Under the pieces are notes generated by a model. It saw nothing but the letters and a program-made list of their open reading frames with translations. It was not told where the DNA came from and did not search any database. Below, piece after piece: positions 9,800 to 19,739 of a stretch of DNA of 64,000 nucleotides (position 1 is its first letter; every line of letters begins with the position of its first letter). Both the position numbers and the translations under genes were made by a program. The DNA is from Yersinia kristensenii (GTDB lineage Bacteria > Pseudomonadota > Gammaproteobacteria > Enterobacterales > Enterobacteriaceae), in the NCBI RefSeq assembly GCF_900460525.1, contig NZ_UHIY01000001.1:1178001-1242000 (forward strand), written 5' to 3'.

Positions 9800-9837
9800 C
9801 AATTAGCTCCGGTGATTCGTCAATGCAAAATCATTAA

Positions 9838-10440
9838 TTAGTGCCAAATCAATAGCACACAAGCCGCGGTCAGCAAGCCCATAGAGATATTAAAAGTGAA
9901 CCAAGCCCGGCGACTGCGCAGCAAACGGCCAATCAAAGTCCCAAAACCCAGCCAAATAATACCGGCCACCAGATTCACCATAAACATGCCCAAGCTAATC
10001 ATTAAGATGGAATGATTATAAGCTGCCCCCGCCATACTGAAGCTGGCGACTGAGCCTAATCCCATTAACCAGGCTTTTGGGTTAAGGAACTGCAATAGCC
10101 ACCCCTGATACAATCGCAGCGGTTTTGGCGGTACGACATTGGTTTCTAATTTTTCATAGGCCGAGGTGGCAATTTTCCATGCCAGCCACAACAAATAAAG
10201 ACTGCCGAGAATTTTCAGAATTAAATGCAGGAAGGGGTAGATCAAAATCAGGCCGCCGACACCAAATGCCACCAGCAGCAGCATACTCTGCATGCCCAAC
10301 ATAATGCCTAACATCAACCAGATAGAGCGCATAAAACCGAAATTGGCCCCGGCTGAGGTTAATAACATATTATTCGGGCCGGGGGTAATAGCGGCAACCC
10401 AAAGAAAACCTACCATTGAAAGAAATAAACTCAGTTCCAT
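9838..10440 (-). CDS. LysE/RhtB-family amino-acid exporter
   Basis: An inner-membrane exporter of about 200 residues. The family signature AAITPGPNNMLLTSAGANFG is near the N-terminus and about six hydrophobic segments follow. The substrate (an amino acid or derivative) cannot be read. The ATG at 10440 gives MELSLFLSMVGFLW and the normal family length, with GAGAGG about 10 nt upstream; the longer in-frame upstream extension is not typical. It is divergent from yheT and lies just before the PhzF-family gene, suggesting an operon that handles one metabolite (inference). Confidence 0.9.
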   Translation of the reverse strand: MELSLFLSMVGFLWVAAITPGPNNMLLTSAGANFGFMRSIWLMLGIMLGMQSMLLLVAFGVGGLILIYPFLHLILKILGSLYLLWLAWKIATSAYEKLETNVVPPKPLRLYQGWLLQFLNPKAWLMGLGSVASFSMAGAAYNHSILMISLGMFMVNLVAGIIWLGFGTLIGRLLRSRRAWFTFNISMGLLTAACVLLIWH

Positions 10441-10523
10441 GAGACGGGTGCCTCTCACCCAAAATGATGCGCGATATACCCATGAAGCTAACAGTGTGCT
10501 ATTGATCACACAAGAGCAATGAC

Positions 10524-11522
10524 ATGATTTCCATTCACAATATGCATGAAATATTTCGCCCGCTGGCAGGAGCCAGTAACCCGCACCTGCAAACGCTGCT
10601 GCCCCGCCTGGTCAGGCGGCGGGTGCAACTGCAACCTTTTTGGCAACGGCTGGAATTGCCGGATGGGGATTTTATCGATCTAGCCTGGAGTGAAAACCCG
10701 GAACTGGCGCGCGATAAGCCCAGAGTGGTGCTATTCCACGGGCTGGAAGGGAATTTTTACAGCCCTTACGCCCATGGTTTACTGCGCGCCTGGCAAGACC
10801 GAGGATGGCTGGGTGTGGTGATGCATTTTCGCGGATGCAGTGGCGAGCCAAATCGTAAGTCACGCATTTATCACTCTGGTGAAACAGAAGATGCCCGCTT
10901 CTTTCTGCGCTGGTTGCGGGAAAGCTATGGACAGGTGCCCACCGCCGCGGTTGGCGTCTCTTTGGGGGGCAATATGTTGGCCCTCTATTTAGCTGAACAA
11001 GGGCAAGAGAGCTTATTAGAGGCAGCCGTGGTGGTTTCTGCACCACTGATGCTCGAACCTTGCGCCAATCGCATGGAGCAAGGTTTCTCGCGTGTCTATC
11101 AGCGCTATTTGTTGAATCAGCTCAAGTTAAATGCCACCCGCAAGCTGCTGCATTACCCCGGCAGCCTACCTTTGAATTTGGCTCAATTGAAAGGGCTGCG
11201 GCGAATCAAAGAGTTTGATGATGTCATAACGGCTAGAATACATGGCTTCAATGATGCGCTGGATTACTATCGGCGTTGCAGCGCCTTACCTAAGTTGTCG
11301 CAAATCACCACGCCGCTGCTGATCATTCATGCCAAAGATGACCCGTTCATGACCGCCGAGGTTATCCCCAACTTGCGCGAATTACCGGGCAATATTGATT
11401 ATCAGTTAACTGAGCATGGCGGCCATGTTGGTTTTGTCGGCGGCTCATTAAAACACCCACAAATGTGGCTGGAACAACGTATTCCAGCCTGGCTTTCCCC
11501 CTATTTGGAGCAACCGTCATGA
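10524..11522 (+). CDS. yheT: YheT alpha/beta hydrolase
   Basis: A 332-residue alpha/beta-hydrolase of the YheT/ABHD1-3-like (UPF0017) family. The opening [12 protein letters not shown], the oxyanion-type stretch [19 protein letters not shown], the nucleophile elbow GVSLGGNM and the C-terminal acid/His regions HAKDDPFM and [10 protein letters not shown] are present. The natural substrate is unknown. ATG 10524 is used; a second in-frame ATG 18 bp later is possible. The stop overlaps the yheU start (ATGA). Confidence 0.94.
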   Translation: MISIHNMHEIFRPLAGASNPHLQTLLPRLVRRRVQLQPFWQRLELPDGDFIDLAWSENPELARDKPRVVLFHGLEGNFYSPYAHGLLRAWQDRGWLGVVMHFRGCSGEPNRKSRIYHSGETEDARFFLRWLRESYGQVPTAAVGVSLGGNMLALYLAEQGQESLLEAAVVVSAPLMLEPCANRMEQGFSRVYQRYLLNQLKLNATRKLLHYPGSLPLNLAQLKGLRRIKEFDDVITARIHGFNDALDYYRRCSALPKLSQITTPLLIIHAKDDPFMTAEVIPNLRELPGNIDYQLTEHGGHVGFVGGSLKHPQMWLEQRIPAWLSPYLEQPS

Positions 11523-11755
11523 TGATTCCCTGGCAGCAAGTTGATAGTGAAACGCTGGATAACCTGCTGGAAGCCTTCGTGCTACGTGAAGGCACGGATT
11601 ACGGCGAGCATGAGCGGTCATTAGCACAAAAAGTCGAAGACGTGCGCCGCCAATTAGCGAGTGGTGAGGCGGTATTGGTCTGGTCAGAGTTACACGAGAC
11701 TATCAATATTATGCCACGCGGTGCATTTCGGGCCGGAGCAGAAGAATTGCCATAA
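11519..11755 (+). CDS. yheU: YheU, small UPF0270-family protein
   Basis: A 79-residue (78 if the second ATG is used) acidic protein of unknown function, conserved in enterobacteria. [31 protein letters not shown] is characteristic, as is [16 protein letters not shown]. The start ATG at 11519 overlaps the yheT stop, so it is translationally coupled and sits in the yheT-yheU-prkB run. Confidence 0.93.
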   Translation: MMIPWQQVDSETLDNLLEAFVLREGTDYGEHERSLAQKVEDVRRQLASGEAVLVWSELHETINIMPRGAFRAGAEELP

Positions 11756-11896
11756 CCCTCGCGGGATCACGACACTCATCGAGTAAAATCAGAGTGACAA
11801 GGCGGACACTTTGCCCTAAAAATAACCGCTAACGCTAAAAAACAGCCCATTTCAGCCTGTCCACTGAGGATCTAACCCCATGGAGTTACAGCTAAT

Positions 11897-12763
11897 ATGT
11901 CAACTAAACATCCGGTTATAGCCGTCACCGGCTCAAGTGGCGCAGGGACGACGACCAGCCTGGCGTTTCGCAAAATTTTTCAGCAATTGAATATTCGCGC
12001 GGCGCAAATTGAAGGCGACAGCTTCCACCGCTATACCCGACCAGAAATGGATACCGTCATCCGTAAGGCGCGGGATCAAGGCCGACATATCAGCTATTTT
12101 GGCCCAGAGGCCAATGACTTTGGTCAGTTAGAACAAAGTGTGGAGGAGTACGGCAAAAGCGGCACCGGGCGCTCACGTAAGTATTTGCACACTTATGATG
12201 AAGCCGTGCCTTATAACCAGATTCCGGGTACTTTTACCCCCTGGGAGCCACTGCCTGAACCCACCGATGTGTTGTTTTATGAAGGGTTACACGGCGGAGT
12301 TGTGACCGAACATCATGATGTGGCAAAACATGTCGATTTGCTGGTCGGCGTGGTGCCCATCGTCAACCTGGAGTGGATTCAAAAATTAGTCCGAGATACC
12401 GGTGAGCGCGGCCATTCCCGTGAAGCCGTGATGGATTCCGTGGTGCGCTCCATGGACGATTACATTAACTACATTACGCCGCAGTTCTCGCGCACCCACA
12501 TTAACTTTCAGCGCGTGCCGACCGTCGATACCTCTAACCCGTTTGCCGCCAAAGCGATTCCATCACTGGACGAAAGTTTTGTCGTCATTCACTTCCGCGG
12601 TTTGGATCAGATTGATTTCCCCTACTTATTGGCAATGCTGCAAGGGTCTTTTATTTCCAATATCAATACATTGGTCGTCCCAGGCGGGAAGATGGGGCTG
12701 GCAATGGAGCTGATTATGGCACCGTTAGTGCAGCAATTGCTGGAAGGTAAAAAAATCGGTTAA
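11897..12763 (+). CDS. prkB: Putative phosphoribulokinase PrkB
   Basis: A P-loop kinase of the phosphoribulokinase/uridine kinase family, 288 residues. The ATP loop GSSGAGTTT is at residues 12-20, and family segments EGDSFHRYTRPEMD, LFYEGLHGG and VVRSMDDYINYI follow. The family reaction is ATP-dependent phosphorylation of ribulose-5-phosphate, but these bacteria have no Calvin cycle, so the physiological substrate is uncertain. It is downstream of yheTU and upstream of an ERIC and the convergent yhfA, the usual enterobacterial order. Confidence 0.93.
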   Translation: MSTKHPVIAVTGSSGAGTTTSLAFRKIFQQLNIRAAQIEGDSFHRYTRPEMDTVIRKARDQGRHISYFGPEANDFGQLEQSVEEYGKSGTGRSRKYLHTYDEAVPYNQIPGTFTPWEPLPEPTDVLFYEGLHGGVVTEHHDVAKHVDLLVGVVPIVNLEWIQKLVRDTGERGHSREAVMDSVVRSMDDYINYITPQFSRTHINFQRVPTVDTSNPFAAKAIPSLDESFVVIHFRGLDQIDFPYLLAMLQGSFISNINTLVVPGGKMGLAMELIMAPLVQQLLEGKKIG

Positions 12764-12820
12764 TCCTTCGTCCTTGAAGCCGCAGTAAAGCAATTACTGG
12801 AAAGAAAAAATAATTTGACG

Positions 12821-12952
12821 CTATCCCAACCCAAAGTCGTTGGGGCTGCAGGTAGGCGGCAAGCGAACTCATCCCGATGAGCTTACATAAGTAAGTGATT
12901 CGGGTGAGCGAGTGCAGCTAACAACCCTGCAGCTTCAAATACGAAGGGGTTA
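12821..12952 (+). repeat. ERIC element abutting the yhfA stop codon
   Basis: A full-length ERIC of about 130 bp: left end CTATCCCAACCCAAAGTCG, core CGATGAGCTTACATAAGTAA, right arm GATTCGGGTGAGCGAGTGC and right end CTTCAAATACGAAGGGG. It lies between the convergent genes prkB and yhfA and ends two bases from the yhfA stop. Confidence 0.92.
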
Positions 12953-12953
12953 A

Positions 12954-13361
12954 TTACGCGATGTCACGGATTTCAAAACTGTGGGTAATGGTCGCCGCTT
13001 TACCCAACATTAGCGAGACGGAGCAATATTTCTCTGCTGACAGCTCAACCGCGCGCTCCACAATTTTATCGGTCAAGCCCTTGCCGCTCACAATAAAATG
13101 CAGGTTAATTTGCGTAAACAGGCGCGGAGCCTCTTCCCGGCGCTGTGAAGTTAACGTCACTTCGCAATCGCGCACATCGTTACGGCCTTTTTGCAAAATA
13201 GAAACCACGTCAATGGCGCTACAGCCACCCGCTGACATTAACAACATTTCCATCGGGCTCGGCGCTTTATCTCCTGCATTCCCGTCCATTAAAACTTGAT
13301 GACCTGAAGCAGACTCACCCAAAAATGTCAGCCCTTCAACCCACTTTACACGTGCCTGCAT
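12954..13361 (-). CDS. yhfA: OsmC-family protein YhfA
   Basis: A 135-residue OsmC/Ohr-fold protein, the subgroup next to crp. The two-Cys arrangement of the family is partly visible: AGGCSAIDVVSIL holds the first Cys on the central helix, and the second is in SAEKYCSVSLML. OsmC/Ohr proteins reduce organic hydroperoxides, but YhfA has no proven substrate. It is divergent from crp; its stop is next to an ERIC. Confidence 0.92.
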   Translation of the reverse strand: MQARVKWVEGLTFLGESASGHQVLMDGNAGDKAPSPMEMLLMSAGGCSAIDVVSILQKGRNDVRDCEVTLTSQRREEAPRLFTQINLHFIVSGKGLTDKIVERAVELSAEKYCSVSLMLGKAATITHSFEIRDIA

Positions 13362-13695
13362 AACTCATGCTCCCGGTTAAATTTTCTCATTCAGACTACC
13401 CTTTCATTTACAAACTGGCAATGTAACCCGATGTTCATCATGCTGAAGCGATACAACACAAGACACTGGCCTCATCCTGTGCTACAAACAGAACCGAAAG
13501 TGTTGTTTCTTGAATTAAATAGAGTAGCTTCTCAATACTCAGTGAAGGGTTTCTACTCGGTACGCATCTTGGCTATACCTTTCGGCAGTTGAGCAAATTA
13601 ATATGCTAAATGAAAGTGTATTTTATAAGCACGCCGTACAGGGAACTCTGAGCCCTGTTAAGTTAGGCAGCGATAACAACAGAGGATAACAGCGA
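13362..13695. other. Divergent yhfA-crp intergenic region
   Basis: This 334-bp gap must hold the crp and yhfA promoters. A hairpin CAGGG-AACTCTGAG-CCCTG lies in the crp leader near 13638-13656 and an AGAGG ribosome site precedes the crp ATG. In E. coli CRP and Fis control crp here; no CRP site close to consensus was found by eye. Confidence 0.5.
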
Positions 13696-14328
13696 ATGGT
13701 TCTCGGCAAGCCACAAACAGACCCGACTCTCGAATGGTTCCTGTCTCATTGCCATATCCACAAATATCCATCGAAAAGTACGCTAATTCACCAAGGTGAA
13801 AAAGCCGAAACGCTTTACTACATCGTGAAAGGCTCCGTTGCGGTGCTGATCAAAGATGAAGAAGGTAAAGAGATGATTCTCTCCTATTTAAACCAGGGAG
13901 ATTTCATCGGCGAGCTTGGATTATTTGAAGAAGGCCAAGAACGTAGTGCTTGGGTTAGGGCAAAAACTGCCTGTGAAGTGGCTGAAATTTCTTACAAAAA
14001 ATTCCGTCAGCTGATTCAGGTCAATCCAGATATATTGATGCGCCTGTCTTCACAAATGGCGAATCGCTTACAGATAACCTCTGAGAAAGTGGGTAACCTC
14101 GCTTTCCTGGACGTGACTGGGCGTATTGCACAAACGCTGCTTAATCTGGCAAAACAACCGGATGCCATGACCCACCCAGATGGGATGCAGATAAAGATTA
14201 CCCGCCAGGAAATTGGTCAAATAGTTGGCTGCTCCCGCGAAACTGTGGGGCGGATACTAAAAATGCTAGAAGATCAAAATCTGATCTCCGCGCATGGTAA
14301 AACGATTGTCGTTTACGGCACCCGTTAA
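13696..14328 (+). CDS. crp: cAMP receptor protein CRP
   Basis: Global cAMP-responsive transcription factor, 210 residues, nearly identical to E. coli CRP. The cyclic-nucleotide domain (residues 1-130) has the phosphate-binding [15 protein letters not shown] loop, and the hinge and dimer helix follow. The C-terminal helix-turn-helix [21 protein letters not shown] carries the Arg-Glu-Thr-Val-Gly-Arg recognition residues. Substitutions against E. coli are few, for example [11 protein letters not shown] in the dimer helix. A strong intrinsic terminator follows, before yhfK. Confidence 0.99.
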   Translation: MVLGKPQTDPTLEWFLSHCHIHKYPSKSTLIHQGEKAETLYYIVKGSVAVLIKDEEGKEMILSYLNQGDFIGELGLFEEGQERSAWVRAKTACEVAEISYKKFRQLIQVNPDILMRLSSQMANRLQITSEKVGNLAFLDVTGRIAQTLLNLAKQPDAMTHPDGMQIKITRQEIGQIVGCSRETVGRILKMLEDQNLISAHGKTIVVYGTR

Positions 14329-14337
14329 AACCCTATA

Positions 14338-14372
14338 AACCGGTGCTGTTACCTCGGCACCGGTTTTCTTTT
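14338..14372 (+). terminator. Intrinsic terminator of crp
   Basis: Stem AACCGGTGC / GCACCGGTT with a loop of about 9-10 nt, followed by TTCTTTTGTG. It lies 10 nt after the crp stop. Confidence 0.9.
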
Positions 14373-14400
14373 GTGTGATTAATAAATTTCTGGGGCCTAT

Positions 14401-16524
14401 ATGAATTGGCAACGGCTTATTTATCATCCTGAAGTGAATTATGCACTCCGCCAAACACTGGTTCTCTGCTTGCCGGCGGCATTGGGGTTCGCAATGGGTG
14501 AATTGCGGTTGGGGTTGATGTTCTCCCTGATACCCGCCTGTTGTAATATTGCTGCACTAGATACCCCTCATCAACATTTCTTCCGGCGGCTGATTGTCGG
14601 CGGGGCTCTCTTTACTTTCAGTAGTTTTCTGACTCAACAACTGCTGCTGTGGGATATTCCATTACCTGCGGTGATGCTTGGTTTGGCTTTAATGTTGGGT
14701 GTCAGTGGCGCTATCAGCCAGCTCAATGGCCGCCTGCTCCCCGCCGCACTTATCGCCGCTATTTTTAGCCTCAGCATGGTAGGTCGTGCGCCTATCTGGC
14801 AAGCGCCATTGATGTGTGCCGTGGGGACGCTCTGGTATGGTCTATTTACCTGGCTATGGTTCCGGTTATGTAAAGACCAGCCGATCCGTGAGCCATTGAG
14901 TCAGCTTTATCATTTGTTGGCCGATTATTGCGATGCTAAATACAGTTTGTTTGGCCAGCATGTTGAGCTAGAAAAGGCCATGCCGCCGTTGCTTGACCGG
15001 CAACAAGGTATAATGGACAAAATTAATCAGCTTTATCAGCAATTTAACCTGATAGACAATGCCACGAAAAAAGAGCGAAAACGGCTATTGAACTTGTTTC
15101 AAATGGCGCTTGATTTGCAAGAACACATCACTGCGGCAGTGAGTCAGTCAGAAAAAACGCAAGAGTTAATTGATCAAAGCCCGATAGAAACAGTTCTTAA
15201 GCGCAATATGCAGGTTATCTCGACGCAAATGCGCACCATTGCCGATGATATTCTCTATCATCACCGCGCAAAAACGCATTTCAGTGCGGGTGATGCGCTG
15301 GTCGAGCTGGAAGAGGTTGCCCAGCAGCACCCGGATAACCCCGTGGCGCAATTCTTCTATTACCATATCAGCCATGTTACCCAAATCCTGAGCGACCAAC
15401 GCCCGCAGTATGATCGCGCCTTGATGTCCAACCAACCCTCTCAGCCATTTTGGCCAGCACTCGTCAGTTATTTATCGTTTAAATCCAGTGCATTGCGGGA
15501 TGCTGCTCGCCTTGGTGTCACTTTGGCCGCGGGCAGTTACATCGGTAATTTGATCCATCTGCCTAAACCTTATTGGATTTTGCTTACCGTGATGCTGGTA
15601 ACGCAAAATGGCTATAACGCCACTAAAATTCGGATCCATCACCGCGCCCTTGGCACCCTGATTGGGCTATTACTCGCGGCAGCTTTGCTGCATTTTCAAA
15701 TGCCAGAAGGCACCACGTTAAGCATCATGTTGCTCATCACCCTGGTGGCCTATCTGGTTCAACGCAAAAACTATGGCTGGTCGGTCATTTTTAGAACCAT
15801 CACTACGGTTTATATCTTGCAGTTATTGACCGGCGAAGGTGCGGACTTTTTAATCCCGCGGTTGCTCGATACCTTAATCGGCTGCGCCTTAGCCTTCGCC
15901 AGCACATTGTGGCTATGGCCACAGTGGCAAAGCGGTTTACTGCGTAAAAATGCGCATCAAACACTGGAGAATTATCAGAAAATCCTGCGCATCCTGCTGA
16001 AACCTCATCCGAATATCGAGCAACTGGCGTTTGAGCGCATCCAGGTGAACAAAGCCAGTAATGCCGTCCTCAATTCACTGAAACAAGCTATGCAGGAGCC
16101 GGGATTCAACTCAAAATATCTGGCGGACATGCGTCTGTGGGCTACCCATAGCGAACTTATTGTCGGGAATATCAATGAGATGACCATCCTGACGCGGGCT
16201 TATCCATTAGCAGAGTCGCCAGCAGAATCGGATAAACACCACATTCAACTGACGGTTAAGTTAGCGGAAGAATATTTACAGCTCTGTGAAATGGCGATTC
16301 AACAATGTCAGCAACGGCTGGAATCAGATAACAGTGAGGGGAATAACGATTTTGTTCAAATGCCAGATAGAGAGACTGATACGCAAATCTCTGAGCTTGA
16401 ACGTAATTTACGGCGTATCTTGGCGCATTTGAGTGTAATGCATACCGTTTCATCCCTGGCATGGCAGCAACAGCCACACCACGGTATTTGGCGCAGCCGG
16501 AAATTGCGGGATACGGCGTCGTAA
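14401..16524 (+). CDS. yhfK: YhfK, FUSC-family inner-membrane protein
   Basis: A 707-residue membrane protein of the YccS/YhfK (FUSC, aromatic-acid exporter-like) family. It has two hydrophobic blocks of about six helices (residues about 20-160 and 380-510), each followed by a large polar, partly coiled-coil cytoplasmic region, which is the duplicated FUSC layout. Transport substrate unknown. The ATG at 14401 is 29 bp after the crp terminator, so it probably has its own weak promoter or depends on read-through. It converges with argD. Confidence 0.9.
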   Translation: MNWQRLIYHPEVNYALRQTLVLCLPAALGFAMGELRLGLMFSLIPACCNIAALDTPHQHFFRRLIVGGALFTFSSFLTQQLLLWDIPLPAVMLGLALMLGVSGAISQLNGRLLPAALIAAIFSLSMVGRAPIWQAPLMCAVGTLWYGLFTWLWFRLCKDQPIREPLSQLYHLLADYCDAKYSLFGQHVELEKAMPPLLDRQQGIMDKINQLYQQFNLIDNATKKERKRLLNLFQMALDLQEHITAAVSQSEKTQELIDQSPIETVLKRNMQVISTQMRTIADDILYHHRAKTHFSAGDALVELEEVAQQHPDNPVAQFFYYHISHVTQILSDQRPQYDRALMSNQPSQPFWPALVSYLSFKSSALRDAARLGVTLAAGSYIGNLIHLPKPYWILLTVMLVTQNGYNATKIRIHHRALGTLIGLLLAAALLHFQMPEGTTLSIMLLITLVAYLVQRKNYGWSVIFRTITTVYILQLLTGEGADFLIPRLLDTLIGCALAFASTLWLWPQWQSGLLRKNAHQTLENYQKILRILLKPHPNIEQLAFERIQVNKASNAVLNSLKQAMQEPGFNSKYLADMRLWATHSELIVGNINEMTILTRAYPLAESPAESDKHHIQLTVKLAEEYLQLCEMAIQQCQQRLESDNSEGNNDFVQMPDRETDTQISELERNLRRILAHLSVMHTVSSLAWQQQPHHGIWRSRKLRDTAS

Positions 16525-16547
16525 AAAAGAGAGGCAAAAAGCCTCTC
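16523..16547 (-). terminator. Intrinsic terminator of argD
   Basis: Read on the minus strand: GAGAGGC-TTTTT-GCCTCTC followed by six T residues. The T-run overlaps the yhfK stop region on the other strand. Confidence 0.9.
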
Positions 16548-16572
16548 CACAGGCCGTTGACAAAAATGCAGT

Positions 16573-17826
<1,254 letters not shown>

Positions 17827-17835
17827 TTATTGACG

Positions 17836-17874
17836 AGTGAAAATATAATCACAAAATATGCATAAAAAATCACA
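17836..17874 (-). promoter_or_regulatory. Two tandem ARG boxes (ArgR operator) for argD
   Basis: Core TGAAAATATAATCA at 17838-17851 and TGCATAAAAAATCA at 17859-17872 each match the core TGAATWWWWATTCA at 12 of 14 positions. Their starts are 21 bp apart, the spacing of paired 18-bp ARG boxes with a 3-bp gap. They lie between pabA and argD, just upstream of argD. Confidence 0.75.
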
Positions 17875-17922
17875 ATCAAGCAAACAAAAAATTAACCAAT
17901 AGGAAAAATGCAATTCAATCGC

Positions 17923-18498
17923 TTAATTTTTAAGGAAATTATCCAATAATTGATGGCCTTGTTCGCTGAGGATACTTTCCGGATGGAACTGCACCCCCTC
18001 CAGTGGCAAAGTGCGATGGCGGATACCCATAATCTCATCCATCACCCCCTCTTGTTCTGTCCATGCCGTCAGCTCAAAACAATCAGGTAGGGAGTCAGCG
18101 GCAATCACTAAAGAGTGGTAACGGGTCACGGTAAGCGGCTGATTAAGCTGACGAAAGACACCCTGACCATTATGGCGAATTGCCGTGGTTTTGCCGTGCA
18201 TCACTTGTCGCGCCCGCACGATCTGCGCGCCAAACGCCTGCCCAAGAGCCTGATGGCCCAAACAAACACCCAGTATGGGCAATTTATCGGCAAAATGACG
18301 GATCGCTGCCACAGAAATCCCAGCCTCATTGGGAGTACAGGGGCCGGGCGAAATCACTAAATGTGACGGTGATAGTCTTTCAATATCAGACAGTTGCACT
18401 TCATCATTACGTTTAACCACCACTTCCGCGCCCAGCTCACAAAAATACTGGTAGAGGTTATAGGTAAATGAATCGTAATTATCGATCAATAACAGCAT
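17923..18498 (-). CDS. pabA: Aminodeoxychorismate synthase glutaminase subunit PabA
   Basis: Class-I glutamine amidotransferase that supplies ammonia to PabB for 4-amino-4-deoxychorismate, the p-aminobenzoate/folate precursor. The product is 191 residues. The oxyanion region [11 protein letters not shown], the nucleophile Cys in [12 protein letters not shown] and the His-Glu pair in VQFHPESIL are all present. ATG at 18498. TrpG is the paralogue; the argD neighbour and length support PabA. It is 15 bp downstream of an Abi-family gene on the same strand. Confidence 0.95.
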   Translation of the reverse strand: MLLLIDNYDSFTYNLYQYFCELGAEVVVKRNDEVQLSDIERLSPSHLVISPGPCTPNEAGISVAAIRHFADKLPILGVCLGHQALGQAFGAQIVRARQVMHGKTTAIRHNGQGVFRQLNQPLTVTRYHSLVIAADSLPDCFELTAWTEQEGVMDEIMGIRHRTLPLEGVQFHPESILSEQGHQLLDNFLKN

Positions 18499-18513
18499 AT
18501 TTAACCTAAATTG

Positions 18514-19563
18514 CTAAGTGGGTAGATTGTAATGCACTTTGGTGGCAATCAGAGAATCATCAAATCTTGTCGGAATAAAGGTCACCAGCTCCCCGACGTT
18601 CAACTGAGCAAGCCCCTTCAAGATGGCTCTATCTTTTTTATCTATAAAGAATTGCCCAGAGTAATTACCATCAACAGCTTTTATTGAAACTAAATCGCCC
18701 TGAATTGATGAAATTGCACCACGTATACGTTCACTAAACTGTGCATGAGTATGCCAGTTTTTAATATTGATTTGAGGAATGGCATGAACTTCCGCCGCGA
18801 GATTTTTATATTCCACTACACATTGGATAGAACAAAGCGCCGTCAATGACGCATGGCTATTCACCAAAGTAATGGCTTTGAGATTTGAAGGGTTGATTGC
18901 CTCAATCAATATCAAACACTCATTATAAAAATTGATGACTTTATTCAAATATGCCGGTGTGCCATAAAGACTTTTTGAGTACCAAACTGGCTCATGATGC
19001 GCGATTCGATTCCGTAACCGGTTAACATTCCTAAGAATATTAATAAGTTGTGAATGTTTCATTTTTCTACCGGGAAATGCATGGTAGAGTAAATCCGGCC
19101 ACAGTTGTAAGGATTGAGCGTCGTTTATGTCATGGGATTGACACAAATGGCTCCACACTCCAAAGGTTAATTCTGGTATTAAATTATCTGCTGTAAGTTC
19201 TATCCCCCTCTTTTCCAACTTATTTGCTGCCAACACTATCGCAGTCTTGGTGTCTTTATATTGACAGTCTGCGGCCGAATCATAAAAATTCTTAAGCCAC
19301 ATAGGGTCGAATTCGGCATTAATTTCAGCGGTATTCTTGCCCTGTTGCTTGCGGCGTTCCCTGAATAAGGATTCATAGCCCGAGCAGAGAGCATTGCGAA
19401 GAGAGACTTCCAGTATTTGCAGTACGGGCAACAGTTCGGCGCAGACGCGCTTATTCCAGATATACATACCGAGACATTCCGCTATGTCAGTTGCTTCAAA
19501 ACAACGTTCATATGTAGCAATACGTTTTCCCGATATTGACTCGATAATTCGTTCAACTGACAT
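18514..19563 (-). CDS. Abi-family (Abi_2-like) HEPN protein with cold-shock-like C-terminus
   Basis: A 349-residue protein. Residues about 30-225 match the Abi_2/AbiD-F type: WNKRVCAELLPVLQILEVSLRNAL, then a conserved RLRNRIAHHEPVW. R184-x4-H189 fits the HEPN ribonuclease motif (Rx4-6H). Residues about 282-344 (GAISSIQGDLVSIKAVDG, YSGQFFI, LNVGELVTFIP, IATKVHY) look like a cold-shock/OB-fold nucleic-acid-binding domain; this is pattern recognition, not a search result. Abi proteins abort phage infection, often by cleaving RNA; function here is inferred. The gene occupies the place of fic-yhfG in E. coli and is divergent from a candidate small RNA. The ribosome site (GGAT) is weak. It reads toward pabA with a 15-bp gap. 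Confidence 0.8.
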   Translation of the reverse strand: MSVERIIESISGKRIATYERCFEATDIAECLGMYIWNKRVCAELLPVLQILEVSLRNALCSGYESLFRERRKQQGKNTAEINAEFDPMWLKNFYDSAADCQYKDTKTAIVLAANKLEKRGIELTADNLIPELTFGVWSHLCQSHDINDAQSLQLWPDLLYHAFPGRKMKHSQLINILRNVNRLRNRIAHHEPVWYSKSLYGTPAYLNKVINFYNECLILIEAINPSNLKAITLVNSHASLTALCSIQCVVEYKNLAAEVHAIPQINIKNWHTHAQFSERIRGAISSIQGDLVSIKAVDGNYSGQFFIDKKDRAILKGLAQLNVGELVTFIPTRFDDSLIATKVHYNLPT

Positions 19564-19704
19564 GCATAATATCCAGTAATATATTTTTTTATTTCAATTT
19601 GTTAAAGTTAATCCCCAGAGAGCCACATTTAAAGATTTATTATTCGTTACTCAAAACTGACTCGCAATAATACTCAAGCCAAGATAGCAACTTAACAGCA
19701 GCGA

Positions 19705-19733
19705 TTGACTATATAAACTACGCGCGATATAGT
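19705..19733 (+). promoter_or_regulatory. Sigma-70 promoter for candidate small RNA
   Basis: -35 TTGACT (19705-19710), a 17-bp spacer, and -10 TATAGT (19728-19733). Each hexamer differs from consensus at one base. The start is predicted near 19740. No coding gene lies downstream on this strand before the terminator. Confidence 0.75.
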
Positions 19734-19739
19734 CTTTCC

